A stretch of DNA of 64,000 bases from Desulfobacteraceae bacterium UBA2174 (lineage in GTDB: Bacteria; Desulfobacterota; Desulfobacteria; Desulfobacterales; UBA2174), in NCBI GenBank assembly GCA_002327445.1, contig DCWA01000012.1, positions 83,392-147,391 on the forward strand, written 5' to 3'. The notes beneath the pieces were generated by a model, which had not been told where the DNA came from, did no database searches, and was given only the letters and a program-made list of their open reading frames with translations. Shown in pieces: positions 28,111-37,500 of the stretch. Position 1 is the first letter of the stretch. Each line of letters opens with the position of its first letter. The position numbers and the translations under genes are program-made.

Positions 28111-30186
28111 TCATCGCTTCTCCAAAATGATCGATGCGTCCACCGCCACCGGTTTTCCCTCAACGCAGATCAACGGGTTGATGTCGATTTCCCGGATCTG
28201 CGGACAGGCGGTCATCAGGTCTCCCAGGCGCACCAGGATCTCGGCCAAGGCCTGGCGGTCCACCGGGGTCGAACCGCGAAAGCCGTTGAGCAGTGCCCGG
28301 GTCTTGAGCCGGCCGATGAGGGTCAGGGCATCGGCGCGGCTCAGGGGCGCCACGGCGAAGGCGGCATCATCGAGGATCTCGGCCATGATCCCGCCCAGGC
28401 CGCACATCACGCAGGCGCCGAACTGCCCGTCGCGCAACCCGCCGACGATCAACTCCGGCTGCCCCCGGAGCATCGGCTGGACCAGGATTTCCCCTTTTCC
28501 GTCCATGGCGGCGTGCAGTTCCCGCCATGCCGTCGCCAGCGCCTCCGGCGAAGCGATGCCCAGCCGTACCAGCCCCTGCTCGGTCTTGTGCACCGCGCCG
28601 GGCATCAGCCCCTTGAGCACCACGGGATAGCCGTGGGCGCGGGCAAAAGCGTCGGCCTGGGCCGCGTAGGCCACGATTTCCTCGGCTACCGTCGGAATCC
28701 GGCAGGCCGCCAGAACCCCCTTGGCGCGGTGTTCGTTCAGGACCCCGGCGGCATCTTTGATTTGTTTCTTGGCGTCCTCCGGCACGGCGGACCCTCCCGC
28801 GGGTTCGACGCTCCGGATGCGCGGCGTGAAGACGGCCTTGATGCATTCCACGGCCCGGGAAATTTCGCGAAACACCGGCACTCCCAGGGCCTGGACGTCG
28901 ATCTGGAAGCGCCGCGCCGCCTCCCGGGCGCCCAGGAGCCAGCAGAACACCGGTTTGCTCCGGCGTCGGGCTTCGGCGGCGACCTCCTTCAAGTCCAAAT
29001 CGAGATCGAAACCGCCGGAAAAGGTATGGATGAAGAGGGCGTCCACCTCTGGATCGGCCAATGCGGCCCGGGCCGCCGCCGTGTAGACGGCCTGGGCGCC
29101 GTTTTGCTCCACCGCCGGCCACAGGTCCACCGGGTTGGACACCGGCATCCAGTCGGGAAAGACTTTCTTGATCTCGGCGAGGGTCTGATCGGCCAGGCGG
29201 GCCAGGGGAAGGCCGAGGGCGTGGAGCCCGTCGGCGGAGATGATTCCCGACCCGCCGGAGTAGGTCAGGATCGCCACCCGGCCAAGGGCTTCAGGGCGAA
29301 CCTGCGAGAATTCGGCCAAGGTACGGCAGATGTCCACCATCTGCTTGAATCCGTTTGCTTCCACCACCCCCGCCTGGGCCAGGGCACCAGTCACCACCGC
29401 CCCATTGCCGGCCAGGCTGGCCGTGTGGCTCCGGGCGGCCCGGGCTCCGCCCGGGCTCTTTCCCCCCTTGAGCACCACGATGGGTTTGGGGCAGCGGCGA
29501 CAGAGTTCAAGAAACCGCCGTCCTTCGGGAATGGCTTCCAGGTAAAGACCGATGGCCTCGGTGTCCGGATCTTCCGCCAGGTATTGCAGCAGATCGCACT
29601 CGTTGACATCCACCTTGTTACCCACCGAGCAGACCTTGCTGATGCCGGTGGTGCCGTGGGTCATCAGGTCGATGAGAAAGCCGCCGGAGAGCAGGCCGCT
29701 CTGGACGATGAGGGAGACCTTGCCGGGGGTGAGCCCTTCGTTCCAGATGGTGGGGGTGACGAAGGAAAAGACGTAGCGGCGCCGGGCGTCCACCAGGCCC
29801 ATGCAGTTGGGGCCCCAGAGACGGATGCCGGTTTCCCGGGCGATGGCCACCAGTTCCTGCTGCAAGACCTGCCCCTCGGGCCCGGCTTCGGCAAATCCGC
29901 TGGACTCGATCATCGCCCCGCGGATCCCGCGGGCGGCGCACTGGCGGATAATTTCCGGGACCTTGGGCCCCGGTACGAAGACGATGGCCAGGTCCACCGG
30001 GTCGGGAACAGCGGCCACCGAAGGAAAACATGCCAGGTCCAGGATGGTGTCGTAGCGGGGGTTCACCGGATACACCGGGCCGTCGAACCCCTGGCGCAGG
30101 TTGAAGAGAATCGAATGACCGCCTTTTTTGGAATTGGCGGTGGCCCCGATGAGGGCGATGCCCCGGGGGCGAAAGAAAAACTGCAT
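28111..30186 (-). CDS. Acyl-CoA synthetase (ADP-forming), fused alpha-beta type
   Basis: A 691-residue enzyme of the acetate:CoA ligase (ADP-forming) family, which converts acyl-CoA to free acid with ATP formation, or the reverse. The CoA-binding Rossmann domain (RPRGIALIGATANSKKGGH) opens the protein, the phosphorylated histidine lies in ARSHTASLAGNGAVV (about residue 255), and the ATP-grasp domain starts at about 470 (VAACRIPTVAEEIVAYAAQA, then YPVVLKGLMPGAVHKTE). The start at 30186 follows AGGAGGA; a frame to 30249 is not used. It lies alone, divergent from the Old Yellow Enzyme gene. Its likely substrate is acetyl- or aryl-acetyl-CoA, which would fit the indolepyruvate oxidoreductase in this genome, but that link is inferred. 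Confidence 0.93.
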   Translation of the reverse strand: MQFFFRPRGIALIGATANSKKGGHSILFNLRQGFDGPVYPVNPRYDTILDLACFPSVAAVPDPVDLAIVFVPGPKVPEIIRQCAARGIRGAMIESSGFAEAGPEGQVLQQELVAIARETGIRLWGPNCMGLVDARRRYVFSFVTPTIWNEGLTPGKVSLIVQSGLLSGGFLIDLMTHGTTGISKVCSVGNKVDVNECDLLQYLAEDPDTEAIGLYLEAIPEGRRFLELCRRCPKPIVVLKGGKSPGGARAARSHTASLAGNGAVVTGALAQAGVVEANGFKQMVDICRTLAEFSQVRPEALGRVAILTYSGGSGIISADGLHALGLPLARLADQTLAEIKKVFPDWMPVSNPVDLWPAVEQNGAQAVYTAAARAALADPEVDALFIHTFSGGFDLDLDLKEVAAEARRRSKPVFCWLLGAREAARRFQIDVQALGVPVFREISRAVECIKAVFTPRIRSVEPAGGSAVPEDAKKQIKDAAGVLNEHRAKGVLAACRIPTVAEEIVAYAAQADAFARAHGYPVVLKGLMPGAVHKTEQGLVRLGIASPEALATAWRELHAAMDGKGEILVQPMLRGQPELIVGGLRDGQFGACVMCGLGGIMAEILDDAAFAVAPLSRADALTLIGRLKTRALLNGFRGSTPVDRQALAEILVRLGDLMTACPQIREIDINPLICVEGKPVAVDASIILEKR

Positions 30187-30417
30187 GAAATCCTCCTGCC
30201 GGTTTAAAAAAGAAGCGTTTTGCCGAAGGATTCTTGTAGGACAAAACAAAGGTCCGGCTCAAGGAAAAAACCGCCCTCCCACCGAACCCGGTTCCCTGGA
30301 GCACGCCTTGCGACGTGGATGAGGCGGCCCCGGGCGGAACCGGTTTGTCGGCAGCGCCGGATGTGGTAAGATGCGGCGTTACTTCCAACAATTGTTGCCC
30401 GACAAAGGAGGATGGCC

Positions 30418-31548
30418 ATGTCTTCGCATCTTTTCACGCCGCTCAAGGTCGGTCCCCTCACCCTGAAAAACCGGCTCACCATGGCGCCGCTCTATCTGGG
30501 CTACGCCGATTTGGGCGGCACGGTGAGCCCGGCGCTCCTGGCACACTACCGGCTCATGGCGGCCAGCGGGGTGGCCCTGGTGGTGGTGGAAAACGCCACA
30601 GTGGACTTTGAATCCGGCAGCGGTTCGCCGCGGACCCTGCGGGCCGACTCGGACGCCCATCTCGAGGGGCTCAAACGCCTGGCGGAAACGATCAAGGAGG
30701 CCGGCGCCCTGGCCTGCCTTCAGATCAACCACGCCGGCCGGTTCGCCCACGCCGCCGAACCGTTGGCCCCCTCGGCGGTGGAGACCTTCGGGCGCATCCC
30801 CCGGGCCCTGACCATCGACGAGATGAAGCGCATCGCGGAATGCTTCGCCGCCGCGGCGGGGCGCGTTGCAAAAGCCGGCTTCGACATGGTGGAGCTGCAC
30901 GGCGGCACCGGCTATCTCCTGGCCGAGTTTCTCTCCCCCCACACCAACCGGCGCGAGGACGCTTACGGCGGCAGCCTGGAGAACAGGCAACGCTTTCCCC
31001 TGGAGGTGCTGGCCGCGGTGAAGGAGACGGTGGGCCGGTTTCCGGTGGGCTGCCGCCTGCTGGTGGACGAGTGGCTCGACGACGGGCTGAAGCCCGAAGA
31101 ATCGACGCGCTTTGCCCGGGACCTGGAAGCCGCCGGCATCGCTTACATCTCGGCCATGGGTGGCACCTACGAGTCCTTCGGCCGGCCCGAGATCGTCGCG
31201 CGCAGCCGCCAGGCCGGGTACATGCTGGCGCTGTCCGCCGCCGTCAAGGAGTGCGTCCAGGTGCCGGTCATCGCCGCCGGCCGCCTGGCCACCGGCTCCG
31301 TTTGCGAGAACGCCCTCGCCGAAAAGAAGGCGGATCTCATCGGATTGGCCCGGGTCCTGTGGGCCGATCCGGACTGGCCGCGCAAGGTGGCCGACGGCCG
31401 CGAGGACGAGATCGTCCACTGCAACCCCGACTGCGGCGACGCCTGCATGCAGATGGTCATGAAGGGCCGGCCGGCGCTCTGCGTGAGCTGGCCGACGGAA
31501 AAAATGAAAGCCTGGAAGGCGAAGTTCGCCGGAGGGGAAACGCCATGA
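30418..31548 (+). CDS. NADH:flavin oxidoreductase, Old Yellow Enzyme family
   Basis: FMN-binding TIM barrel of 376 residues. FSPLKV-type start (LFTPLKVGPLTLKNRLTMAP), LQINHAGRF (about residue 102), HGGTGYLLAEFLSPHTNRRE (about 161-180), AYGGSLENRQRFP and the phosphate-binding VIAAGRLATG near residue 285 are family motifs. The C-terminus has CNPDCGDACMQMVMKGRPALC, similar to the iron-sulfur segment that leads into the second half of 2,4-dienoyl-CoA reductase-type enzymes, but the second half is absent. It probably reduces an activated double bond, with the substrate unknown. AAAGGAGG lies six bases before the ATG. It overlaps the next gene by ATGA. Confidence 0.9.
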   Translation: MSSHLFTPLKVGPLTLKNRLTMAPLYLGYADLGGTVSPALLAHYRLMAASGVALVVVENATVDFESGSGSPRTLRADSDAHLEGLKRLAETIKEAGALACLQINHAGRFAHAAEPLAPSAVETFGRIPRALTIDEMKRIAECFAAAAGRVAKAGFDMVELHGGTGYLLAEFLSPHTNRREDAYGGSLENRQRFPLEVLAAVKETVGRFPVGCRLLVDEWLDDGLKPEESTRFARDLEAAGIAYISAMGGTYESFGRPEIVARSRQAGYMLALSAAVKECVQVPVIAAGRLATGSVCENALAEKKADLIGLARVLWADPDWPRKVADGREDEIVHCNPDCGDACMQMVMKGRPALCVSWPTEKMKAWKAKFAGGETP

Positions 31549-32879
31549 AGATCCAGCTGCCCTGGGGACAGGAGACCATCGATCTCGACTTGCCCGAGAC
31601 CTGGACCGTGATCACCCCGCAAGCCGAAGGGGCGCCGCCACCCGACGCCCCCGACGAGGCGGCCATCGTCTTCCGTGCCCTGGCCGATCCGGTGGGCGCC
31701 GCACCCCTGGCCCAATGGGACCTGGCGGGCAAGCGGGTGCTGGTGGTCACCGACGACAACACCCGTCCCACGCCGGTGGTGCGGTTTTTCCACCTCGTCC
31801 TGGAGGCCCTGGAAACAGCCGGAGCGCAACCGGCCGATATTCTGGTCATGCCGGCCCTGGGTATTCACACCGCCATGAGCGAGGCGGAAATGGCGGCCAA
31901 GATCGGCCCGGAGCACCTCGGTCGCGTCGCCTGGCGCAACCATGATGCCTTCGACGCCGCGGTATGCCGGGAATTCGGCGTCACGCCCCGGGGCACCCCG
32001 GTGGTGCTCAACCGGGCCGTGGCCGAGGCCGACCTCATCGTTTCCCTCGGGCTCATCGAGCCCCACCTGTGGGCCGGGTTCGGCGGGGGCCTGAAAAACA
32101 TCCTGCCCGGGTTGGCCTCGGCGGCTTGCATCGGCGCCCATCACGGCGTCATCGCCGAGCCGCCCTACCTTTTCAACCGGGTGGGCATGCCGCCGGAGGC
32201 CAATTCCTTCCGCCTCGACCTGGAGGCGATCCGCCCGATGATCGCCGCCGACATCTTCTGCCTCAACGTGGCTCTCAATCCGGCCGGGCGGATCATCGAA
32301 GCCTTCGCCGGCGATCCGGTCGCCGCCCACCGCAAGGGGGTGGCCTTCAACCGGCAGGTGGCCGGCCGCCACCTGGACGGGCCGGTGGATGGCATCATCG
32401 TCAACAGCCACCCCATGGACCTCAATTTCAAGCAGAGCATGAAATGCGTGGGCAATTCCCTGCCGGCCCTGAGGCCCCGGGGCGTGGTGATGGGATTCTT
32501 GCGGGCCCGGCGCGGCCTGGACGACATCGTGGCCCCGGAAAAGGGGAAACCCCTGTGGCTGACCAAAGCCCTCCTGCGCCTGATGGGTCCGGCGCGGGTG
32601 ATGGGGTTTCTGGAGAGGATCCGGCCGGGGCTCAACGTGGAGGAGAAGTTTCTGCTCTACTATTCGATGCAGCTCGTGCGCCAGTACGACCTGTTTTTTT
32701 ACGTGCCAAGCATCGAAGACGATCAGGTGCAGCGCCTGGGGTTTTTCAAGCGCTGCACCGATCCCCGGCAGGTGATCGCCGCCGGTAAAAAAGCGCTGGG
32801 CGCCAACGCCCGGGTGGCGGTGTTTCCCGAGGGCGGCGCGACGTTTCCCATCGTGGGTGGGGACATACAAAAAATTTAG
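31545..32879 (+). CDS. LarA-like (DUF2088) protein
   Basis: A 444-residue protein of the lactate racemase catalytic subunit superfamily. The N-terminal DUF2088 domain shows VLVVTDDNTRPTPVVRFFHL, MPALGIHTAMSEAEMAAKIG and AGFGGGLKNILPGLASA, which correspond to the nickel-pincer-cofactor binding region of LarA. The C-terminal half is less conserved. Superfamily members racemise or epimerise 2-hydroxy acids and some sugars, and many have unknown substrates. Translation is coupled by ATGA to the upstream Old Yellow Enzyme gene, suggesting that the two process the same compound. No larB, larC or larE gene for making the cofactor lies nearby. Confidence 0.82.
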   Translation: MKIQLPWGQETIDLDLPETWTVITPQAEGAPPPDAPDEAAIVFRALADPVGAAPLAQWDLAGKRVLVVTDDNTRPTPVVRFFHLVLEALETAGAQPADILVMPALGIHTAMSEAEMAAKIGPEHLGRVAWRNHDAFDAAVCREFGVTPRGTPVVLNRAVAEADLIVSLGLIEPHLWAGFGGGLKNILPGLASAACIGAHHGVIAEPPYLFNRVGMPPEANSFRLDLEAIRPMIAADIFCLNVALNPAGRIIEAFAGDPVAAHRKGVAFNRQVAGRHLDGPVDGIIVNSHPMDLNFKQSMKCVGNSLPALRPRGVVMGFLRARRGLDDIVAPEKGKPLWLTKALLRLMGPARVMGFLERIRPGLNVEEKFLLYYSMQLVRQYDLFFYVPSIEDDQVQRLGFFKRCTDPRQVIAAGKKALGANARVAVFPEGGATFPIVGGDIQKI

Positions 32880-33202
32880 CCGAGCATGGTTGCGGCAGGC
32901 ATTGGCTTCCACGGCTCGGGAGAGCGGTCATGCTTTCACGTGGCGGCACAGAAAACCCCATGACGGCTTGAATTTTTATCAGCGATTCAGTAGCCTGCCC
33001 AATTCTTAGATCTCGATTCCCCACCGGGGCAGATCTCGATTCCCCACCGGGGCCTACTGACAGGAACATCGCCCCGGTTGACACCACGCGCAGTGGAAGT
33101 CCTTTAAGTACATAGCCTCACAGAATATTTACAGAGTCTGTTTTGCCGTGCAAGCTAACCACCAAGTTCACGCAGTATTCAGGCGATAGAAAAGGATAGT
33201 AA
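32880..33202. other. Intergenic region upstream of the BREX cluster
   Basis: The 323 bases hold a 23-bp tandem repeat (see the next entry) and, further on, a TTGACA at 33078-33083 without a convincing -10 box at 17 bases (CTTTAA lies at 18). A WYL-type or other regulator gene, often found upstream of BREX clusters, is not present here. brxA follows AAAGGA about ten bases before its ATG. Confidence 0.4.
33008..33053. repeat. 23-bp tandem repeat with palindromic core
   Basis: Two exact back-to-back copies of a 23-base unit, at 33008-33030 and 33031-33053. Each unit contains the inverted repeat CCCC-ACC-GGGG and starts with AGATCTCG. They lie about 150 bases upstream of brxA. They could be protein-binding sites controlling the cluster, or the ends of a mobile or recombination site. 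Nothing in the sequence decides this. Confidence 0.7.
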
Positions 33203-33982
33203 ATGCCTGAAATCCGCCAGCATGATCATTACAGCCTGAGAAACACCATTCGTGCCGGATGTATTCAAGAATTATGGTATTTTTTCAATGAATTGGGAAA
33301 GGGGCTGGGCGTTGAAGAGCTTCGTCGCAAATTGGCCGAGGGGGACATTTTCAGCCATTTTGCCTACAGTACACGTATGGCGCTCTGGAAAATCTTCAGG
33401 ACCCGCTACCTGAACATTTCAGATCCCTGGGTGCATGCCGAATTGATTCGGGCAAGCCGGTACGGTCCCGATGCCCCGGAATTCATCTCTCTGCTGTATT
33501 TGTACTTCATCCTGAGAGACAAGTTGGCCTTTGAGTTTGTAGTGAATGCCCTTTGGGGAAAATGGCTGGCCCGCGATTTGTCCATCGGCAGTGGGGATGT
33601 CAGCGCCTTTTATTTGCAATTAGATGAAAATAATAACATTTTCGCAAAGATAACGGCGGAATCAAAAGGGAAGTTGATCCGCAACACGGTCTCAACGCTT
33701 CAAGATTTCGGCCTTGTGGCCGGCAAGAAGCACCGGGTGATGACCCGACCTCCGGTTGTTTCACGCACCGCCTTTCATCTGGTGCGGCTGCTGGCGCACG
33801 AAGGACTGTCCGGAAAGCAAATCGTCGAGTCTCCGGACTGGCGGATTTTTCTTTGGGATCAACAAGATGTCTCCAAGATGCTGGTCCGATTGGCCCGGGA
33901 AAAGCAGATTCGTTATGAAAAATCAGGAAACACCGTCATCCTTGAAATTTTAAAAGAATCGATTGCGGAAAGCGGGGCCTGA
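33203..33982 (+). CDS. brxA: BREX system protein BrxA (DUF1819)
   Basis: A 259-residue protein with the DUF1819 fold. Typical segments are IRAGCIQELWYFFNELGKGL at the start, SHFAYSTRMALWKIFRTRYL (about residues 50-70) and the winged-helix end RTAFHLVRLLAHEGLSGKQI. BrxA is a small, probably DNA-binding component of type I BREX; structures of homologues resemble the phage anti-restriction or NusB-like helical proteins. It is the first gene of the cluster. Its stop overlaps the brxB start (ATGA), showing operon organisation. Confidence 0.92.
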   Translation: MPEIRQHDHYSLRNTIRAGCIQELWYFFNELGKGLGVEELRRKLAEGDIFSHFAYSTRMALWKIFRTRYLNISDPWVHAELIRASRYGPDAPEFISLLYLYFILRDKLAFEFVVNALWGKWLARDLSIGSGDVSAFYLQLDENNNIFAKITAESKGKLIRNTVSTLQDFGLVAGKKHRVMTRPPVVSRTAFHLVRLLAHEGLSGKQIVESPDWRIFLWDQQDVSKMLVRLAREKQIRYEKSGNTVILEILKESIAESGA

Positions 33983-34548
33983 TGAACGAGGATATCGCCT
34001 GGAAATTGAAAGAAGCGGCATCGCGCATCCAGCAGAGCTATTCATCTATCGGCCATCAACGAGGGGCGCCATTTATCGCCATTGTTTTTCCGCATGAACT
34101 GGAGCCGTGGGTCGGAAACGAGTGGTGCACCCAGGCGGCCATCTTTTCCGACCAGTATGATTTGATCGACATCGATCTGTTGGCCATTACCACCCGATGT
34201 GACGACAACCTCGGCCTCGAAAATATCATCGCCGCCGAGGACGATCCAATGCCCGGCGCCGATTTGAATGCCGAACTGGCCAATCTTTGGGTGTCGGAAA
34301 TCATTGCCACCATTGAAGATAGGCTTGCGGCGCATCATGGGAAACCACCGGTACTGGTAATTGAAAAGACTGCCGCGTTGCACCCGGTGACCGGTCCGAG
34401 GTTTATCATGCAACAGTTGTGGGACCGACACAGCGATAAAATTCAGTGCCCGGTGGTCATTTTCATTCCGGGACGGCTTGTCGAAAAACGGGTTTACCTG
34501 TTTTTGAACACCCAAGAGGAGTTTATGTACCGGGGGGAAATCCTTTAA
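33982..34548 (+). CDS. brxB: BREX system protein BrxB (DUF1788)
   Basis: A 188-residue DUF1788 protein. Recognisable parts are HQRGAPFIAIVFPHELEPW (about residues 28-46), a charged central region and the end CPVVIFIPGRLVEKRVYLFL. BrxB is needed for BREX defence and methylation in characterised systems, apparently as a scaffold linking BrxC and PglZ, but has no known catalytic site. It overlaps brxA by ATGA, and brxC follows after 24 bases. Length is normal. Confidence 0.92.
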   Translation: MNEDIAWKLKEAASRIQQSYSSIGHQRGAPFIAIVFPHELEPWVGNEWCTQAAIFSDQYDLIDIDLLAITTRCDDNLGLENIIAAEDDPMPGADLNAELANLWVSEIIATIEDRLAAHHGKPPVLVIEKTAALHPVTGPRFIMQQLWDRHSDKIQCPVVIFIPGRLVEKRVYLFLNTQEEFMYRGEIL

Positions 34549-34572
34549 TGTCTCACGGGGGAGACGATCGTC

Positions 34573-37500
34573 ATGAAAATCAGTGACATTTTCGAAACGC
34601 GAATCACGGAAAAGATCGAACCCGTCATCAAGGTGGGCGAGGTTCAGGATGAACGCAAGCTCGCCGCGGAAATCGGCTCCTTTGTCGTCACCCCCCATAT
34701 CGAAACATACATGGATTCATTCCTGGAGCATTATACGGATACGATCCGCAAGCAGACCACGGAAATCGGGATTTGGATTTCGGGCTATTTCGGATCGGGA
34801 AAATCGCACTTGGCCAAGATGCTGGCCCAAGTGACCGCGAACCGGAGTCTGGACGGGATTCCGGCGGCCAAGCGCTTCGACGCCCGCGTGCCGCAGTCTG
34901 CGGCCAAAAAGAAATCTCTGGAACGCTCTTTGAGCCTTCTGACCAATTGCGAGACGACTGTCCTGGCGTTTAACCTCAACACTCTGACAGACAGTCGCCG
35001 CACCCCGTTGCCGACCCTGCTGTTATCCCAGTATTACCAGTCCAGGGGCTATGGAAGTAACCACATTTTTGCCAAGGTCATCGAGGCCGAGCTGGACAAG
35101 ATGGGGAAGCTGGACCGCTTTCATCAAGAGGTCGAAACTTTGGCCGGCAAACCTTGGCAAACGATTCAGGCCAACCCCAATTTCTATCGCAAGCATCTTT
35201 ACAGCGCCGTATGTCGGATCGCCCCGGAGATGTTCTCGTCGCCGGAGGAAGTTTCCGAAGCCTTGCGTAACGCCGAAAAAGGAGAGATCTACAATACGGA
35301 TTTCTTGATTCGCACCATCATCACAGATATCAAGGCTCGAGAGAACCACACCCGCAAGCCGGTGCGACTGCTCTTTATCCTGGATGAATCCGGTCACTGG
35401 ATCGAGGACAATTTGGGCCGGTTGTCCCAGTTGCAGTCCCTAGTGGAAGAAGCCGCGGCCCTGGGACAAGGAAAGATCTGGATCGTGGTGACAACCCATG
35501 AGGATATGGGCGCGGTCTTCAAGAACGCCCGGGCCCTGGATACCGATTTCAAGAAAATCGAGGAGCGGTTTCGTTTCAAGTTCGGACTGACCACGGAGAA
35601 CATCGAGCTGGTGCTGGAGGATCGCATCTTCAAGAAGACCCTCAATGGCAGGAAGGAAGTCGAGGCGCTGTACCAGGAAAACCCGGGTGTGATCCGCTCC
35701 ATGGGAGAACTGACCGGTGTGTCGCAAACCCTGCCGGCGTGCAACGATGTCAATTTTGTCAAATTTTACCCCTTCTTTCCGTATCAACTCCATCTGATAC
35801 CGGAAATCGTCAAAACCATTCGAGCCCGGGGGGGACGATCCGATTCGCTGTCCGGATCGACGCGCACCCTGCTGGCCATCACCCAGGACGTGATTCGCGC
35901 TGGCCGCCGTAACTACCTTGAGGCGCCGGTGGGTGAGATGGTCTCTTTCGATGAAATCTACTTCAATCTTGTGCATGAAGGGGAAATTTCGGCTGACATT
36001 CGCCGAGAGATCTCAAAGATCCCTGATGCGGTGCAAGGGGCCACGGATTTGACCCCCAAGCTGGTCGAGGTGTTGTTTATGACCGGTGAGTTGGCCTACC
36101 TTCCCAAGACAGCGGACAACCTGGCCCGATTTCTGGTGGCCGACACTTCGCAGGATTTGGCTGGTATCAAACCCGCCATCGACGCAGAGCTGGAAAAACT
36201 CAAGAAAGCCAAAATTGTTGCCCGAATCGGTGATGACTGGGAGTTTCTCACCGGAGAGAGACGGACTTTTGAAGATGCGGTCGATACGGTCGCCAATCAG
36301 CTCAAATTTCAAGACCGGGAAGAGGGTCTGAGCCATCTCATTAGCACCCACACCCTTGGATTCGATACGATTCCCTTCAAAGGGCATGATTTTCAGGTGC
36401 GGCTGTTCTTCGACAACAAACCGCTCACCAAAAACGGCCATATCGAGGTGCGAATCATCTCGCCATTCGGGCACTATTCCGGCCAGAAAATCACCGATTA
36501 TGAAAATGAAAGCTTAAAGCCGGAAAACCATCAAGCCCTCTATGTGTTTTGCGACCGGGTTGATCAATTTACCGAACAATTAGACCGCTATATCGCCATG
36601 CGGGAGGTGGTGGACAAGTGGCGCGGCGATGCAGGTAAATCCACCGCCGAACATGATTTGGCCAACACCAAATCGACCAACGATCTGCCCAAATTGAAAG
36701 ACACCGTGGAGACATCGATTCGCCAAGGTCTGCGGTATGGACACCTGATTTTCCGCGGCAGTAGCCGGCCGATCGCCTGTAAAAAAGATCAGCAGCCCGG
36801 CGAAGCGGCGCGTCTCGAAATCGGGCACTATTTCGGTTCACTCTATCCCAAATTCGACAAACTTCCGGTCCGCATCAAGTCCGAGCAGAAGGATATCGTG
36901 GATGTTCTGGCAGGCGCCAAGGACCTCTCCCGGGATGTCAAGTCCCTCAAGCTTTATGACAACGCCGGCCAGTTGGACAACCATTGCGCCTTGCTGGATG
37001 AGATTCGCCTTTTTTTGACCCACCGCCAGAACCAAAAACAGCGCACCTTGGGCCAGGACATTCTCGACCATTTTGAAAAGCCCCCCTATGGCTGGGACCC
37101 CAATGCGGTGCGTATCGGCATCGCCGCCATGGTCCGGCCCGGCGCCGTCAAAATCCTGGTCAACAAGAAAGCGTACACCAATCCGGCCGATTCCGAACTG
37201 ATCGCGACGCTGCGCAACAGCAAAGCCTTCAACAAGGCCGAAATCGTTTTGGAAGAAACCGACGTGGACATCGCGGTCTTGACCGCCGTTCGCAAGCTGC
37301 TCATCAAGTTGACCGGCAACCGCAAGATCGATGAAACCCCGTCGGGGATCACCGGCGCATCGGTCAAACATCTTGAAAATGTGAAGGTCAAGGGCGACGA
37401 TGCTCGGATTTGGGCCAAGGCCGCCGGCTTTCCGCTGCCGCAGCTTTTCACCACCGGCATGGAGACAATCGCCACTCTTTCGGATCTGTCCAATCCGGTT

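Noticed and set aside
27190..30207. 1005-codon plus-strand open frame across two minus-strand genes
   Set aside because: It lies antisense to the inositol-phosphate-synthase and acyl-CoA-synthetase genes, with no domain or start signals.
30187..30417. Regulatory element between the divergent acyl-CoA synthetase and Old Yellow Enzyme genes
   Set aside because: No convincing promoter pair or dyad was found beyond the ribosome-binding sites.
33000..33060. CRISPR array
   Set aside because: The two repeat copies are directly adjacent with no spacer and only two units.
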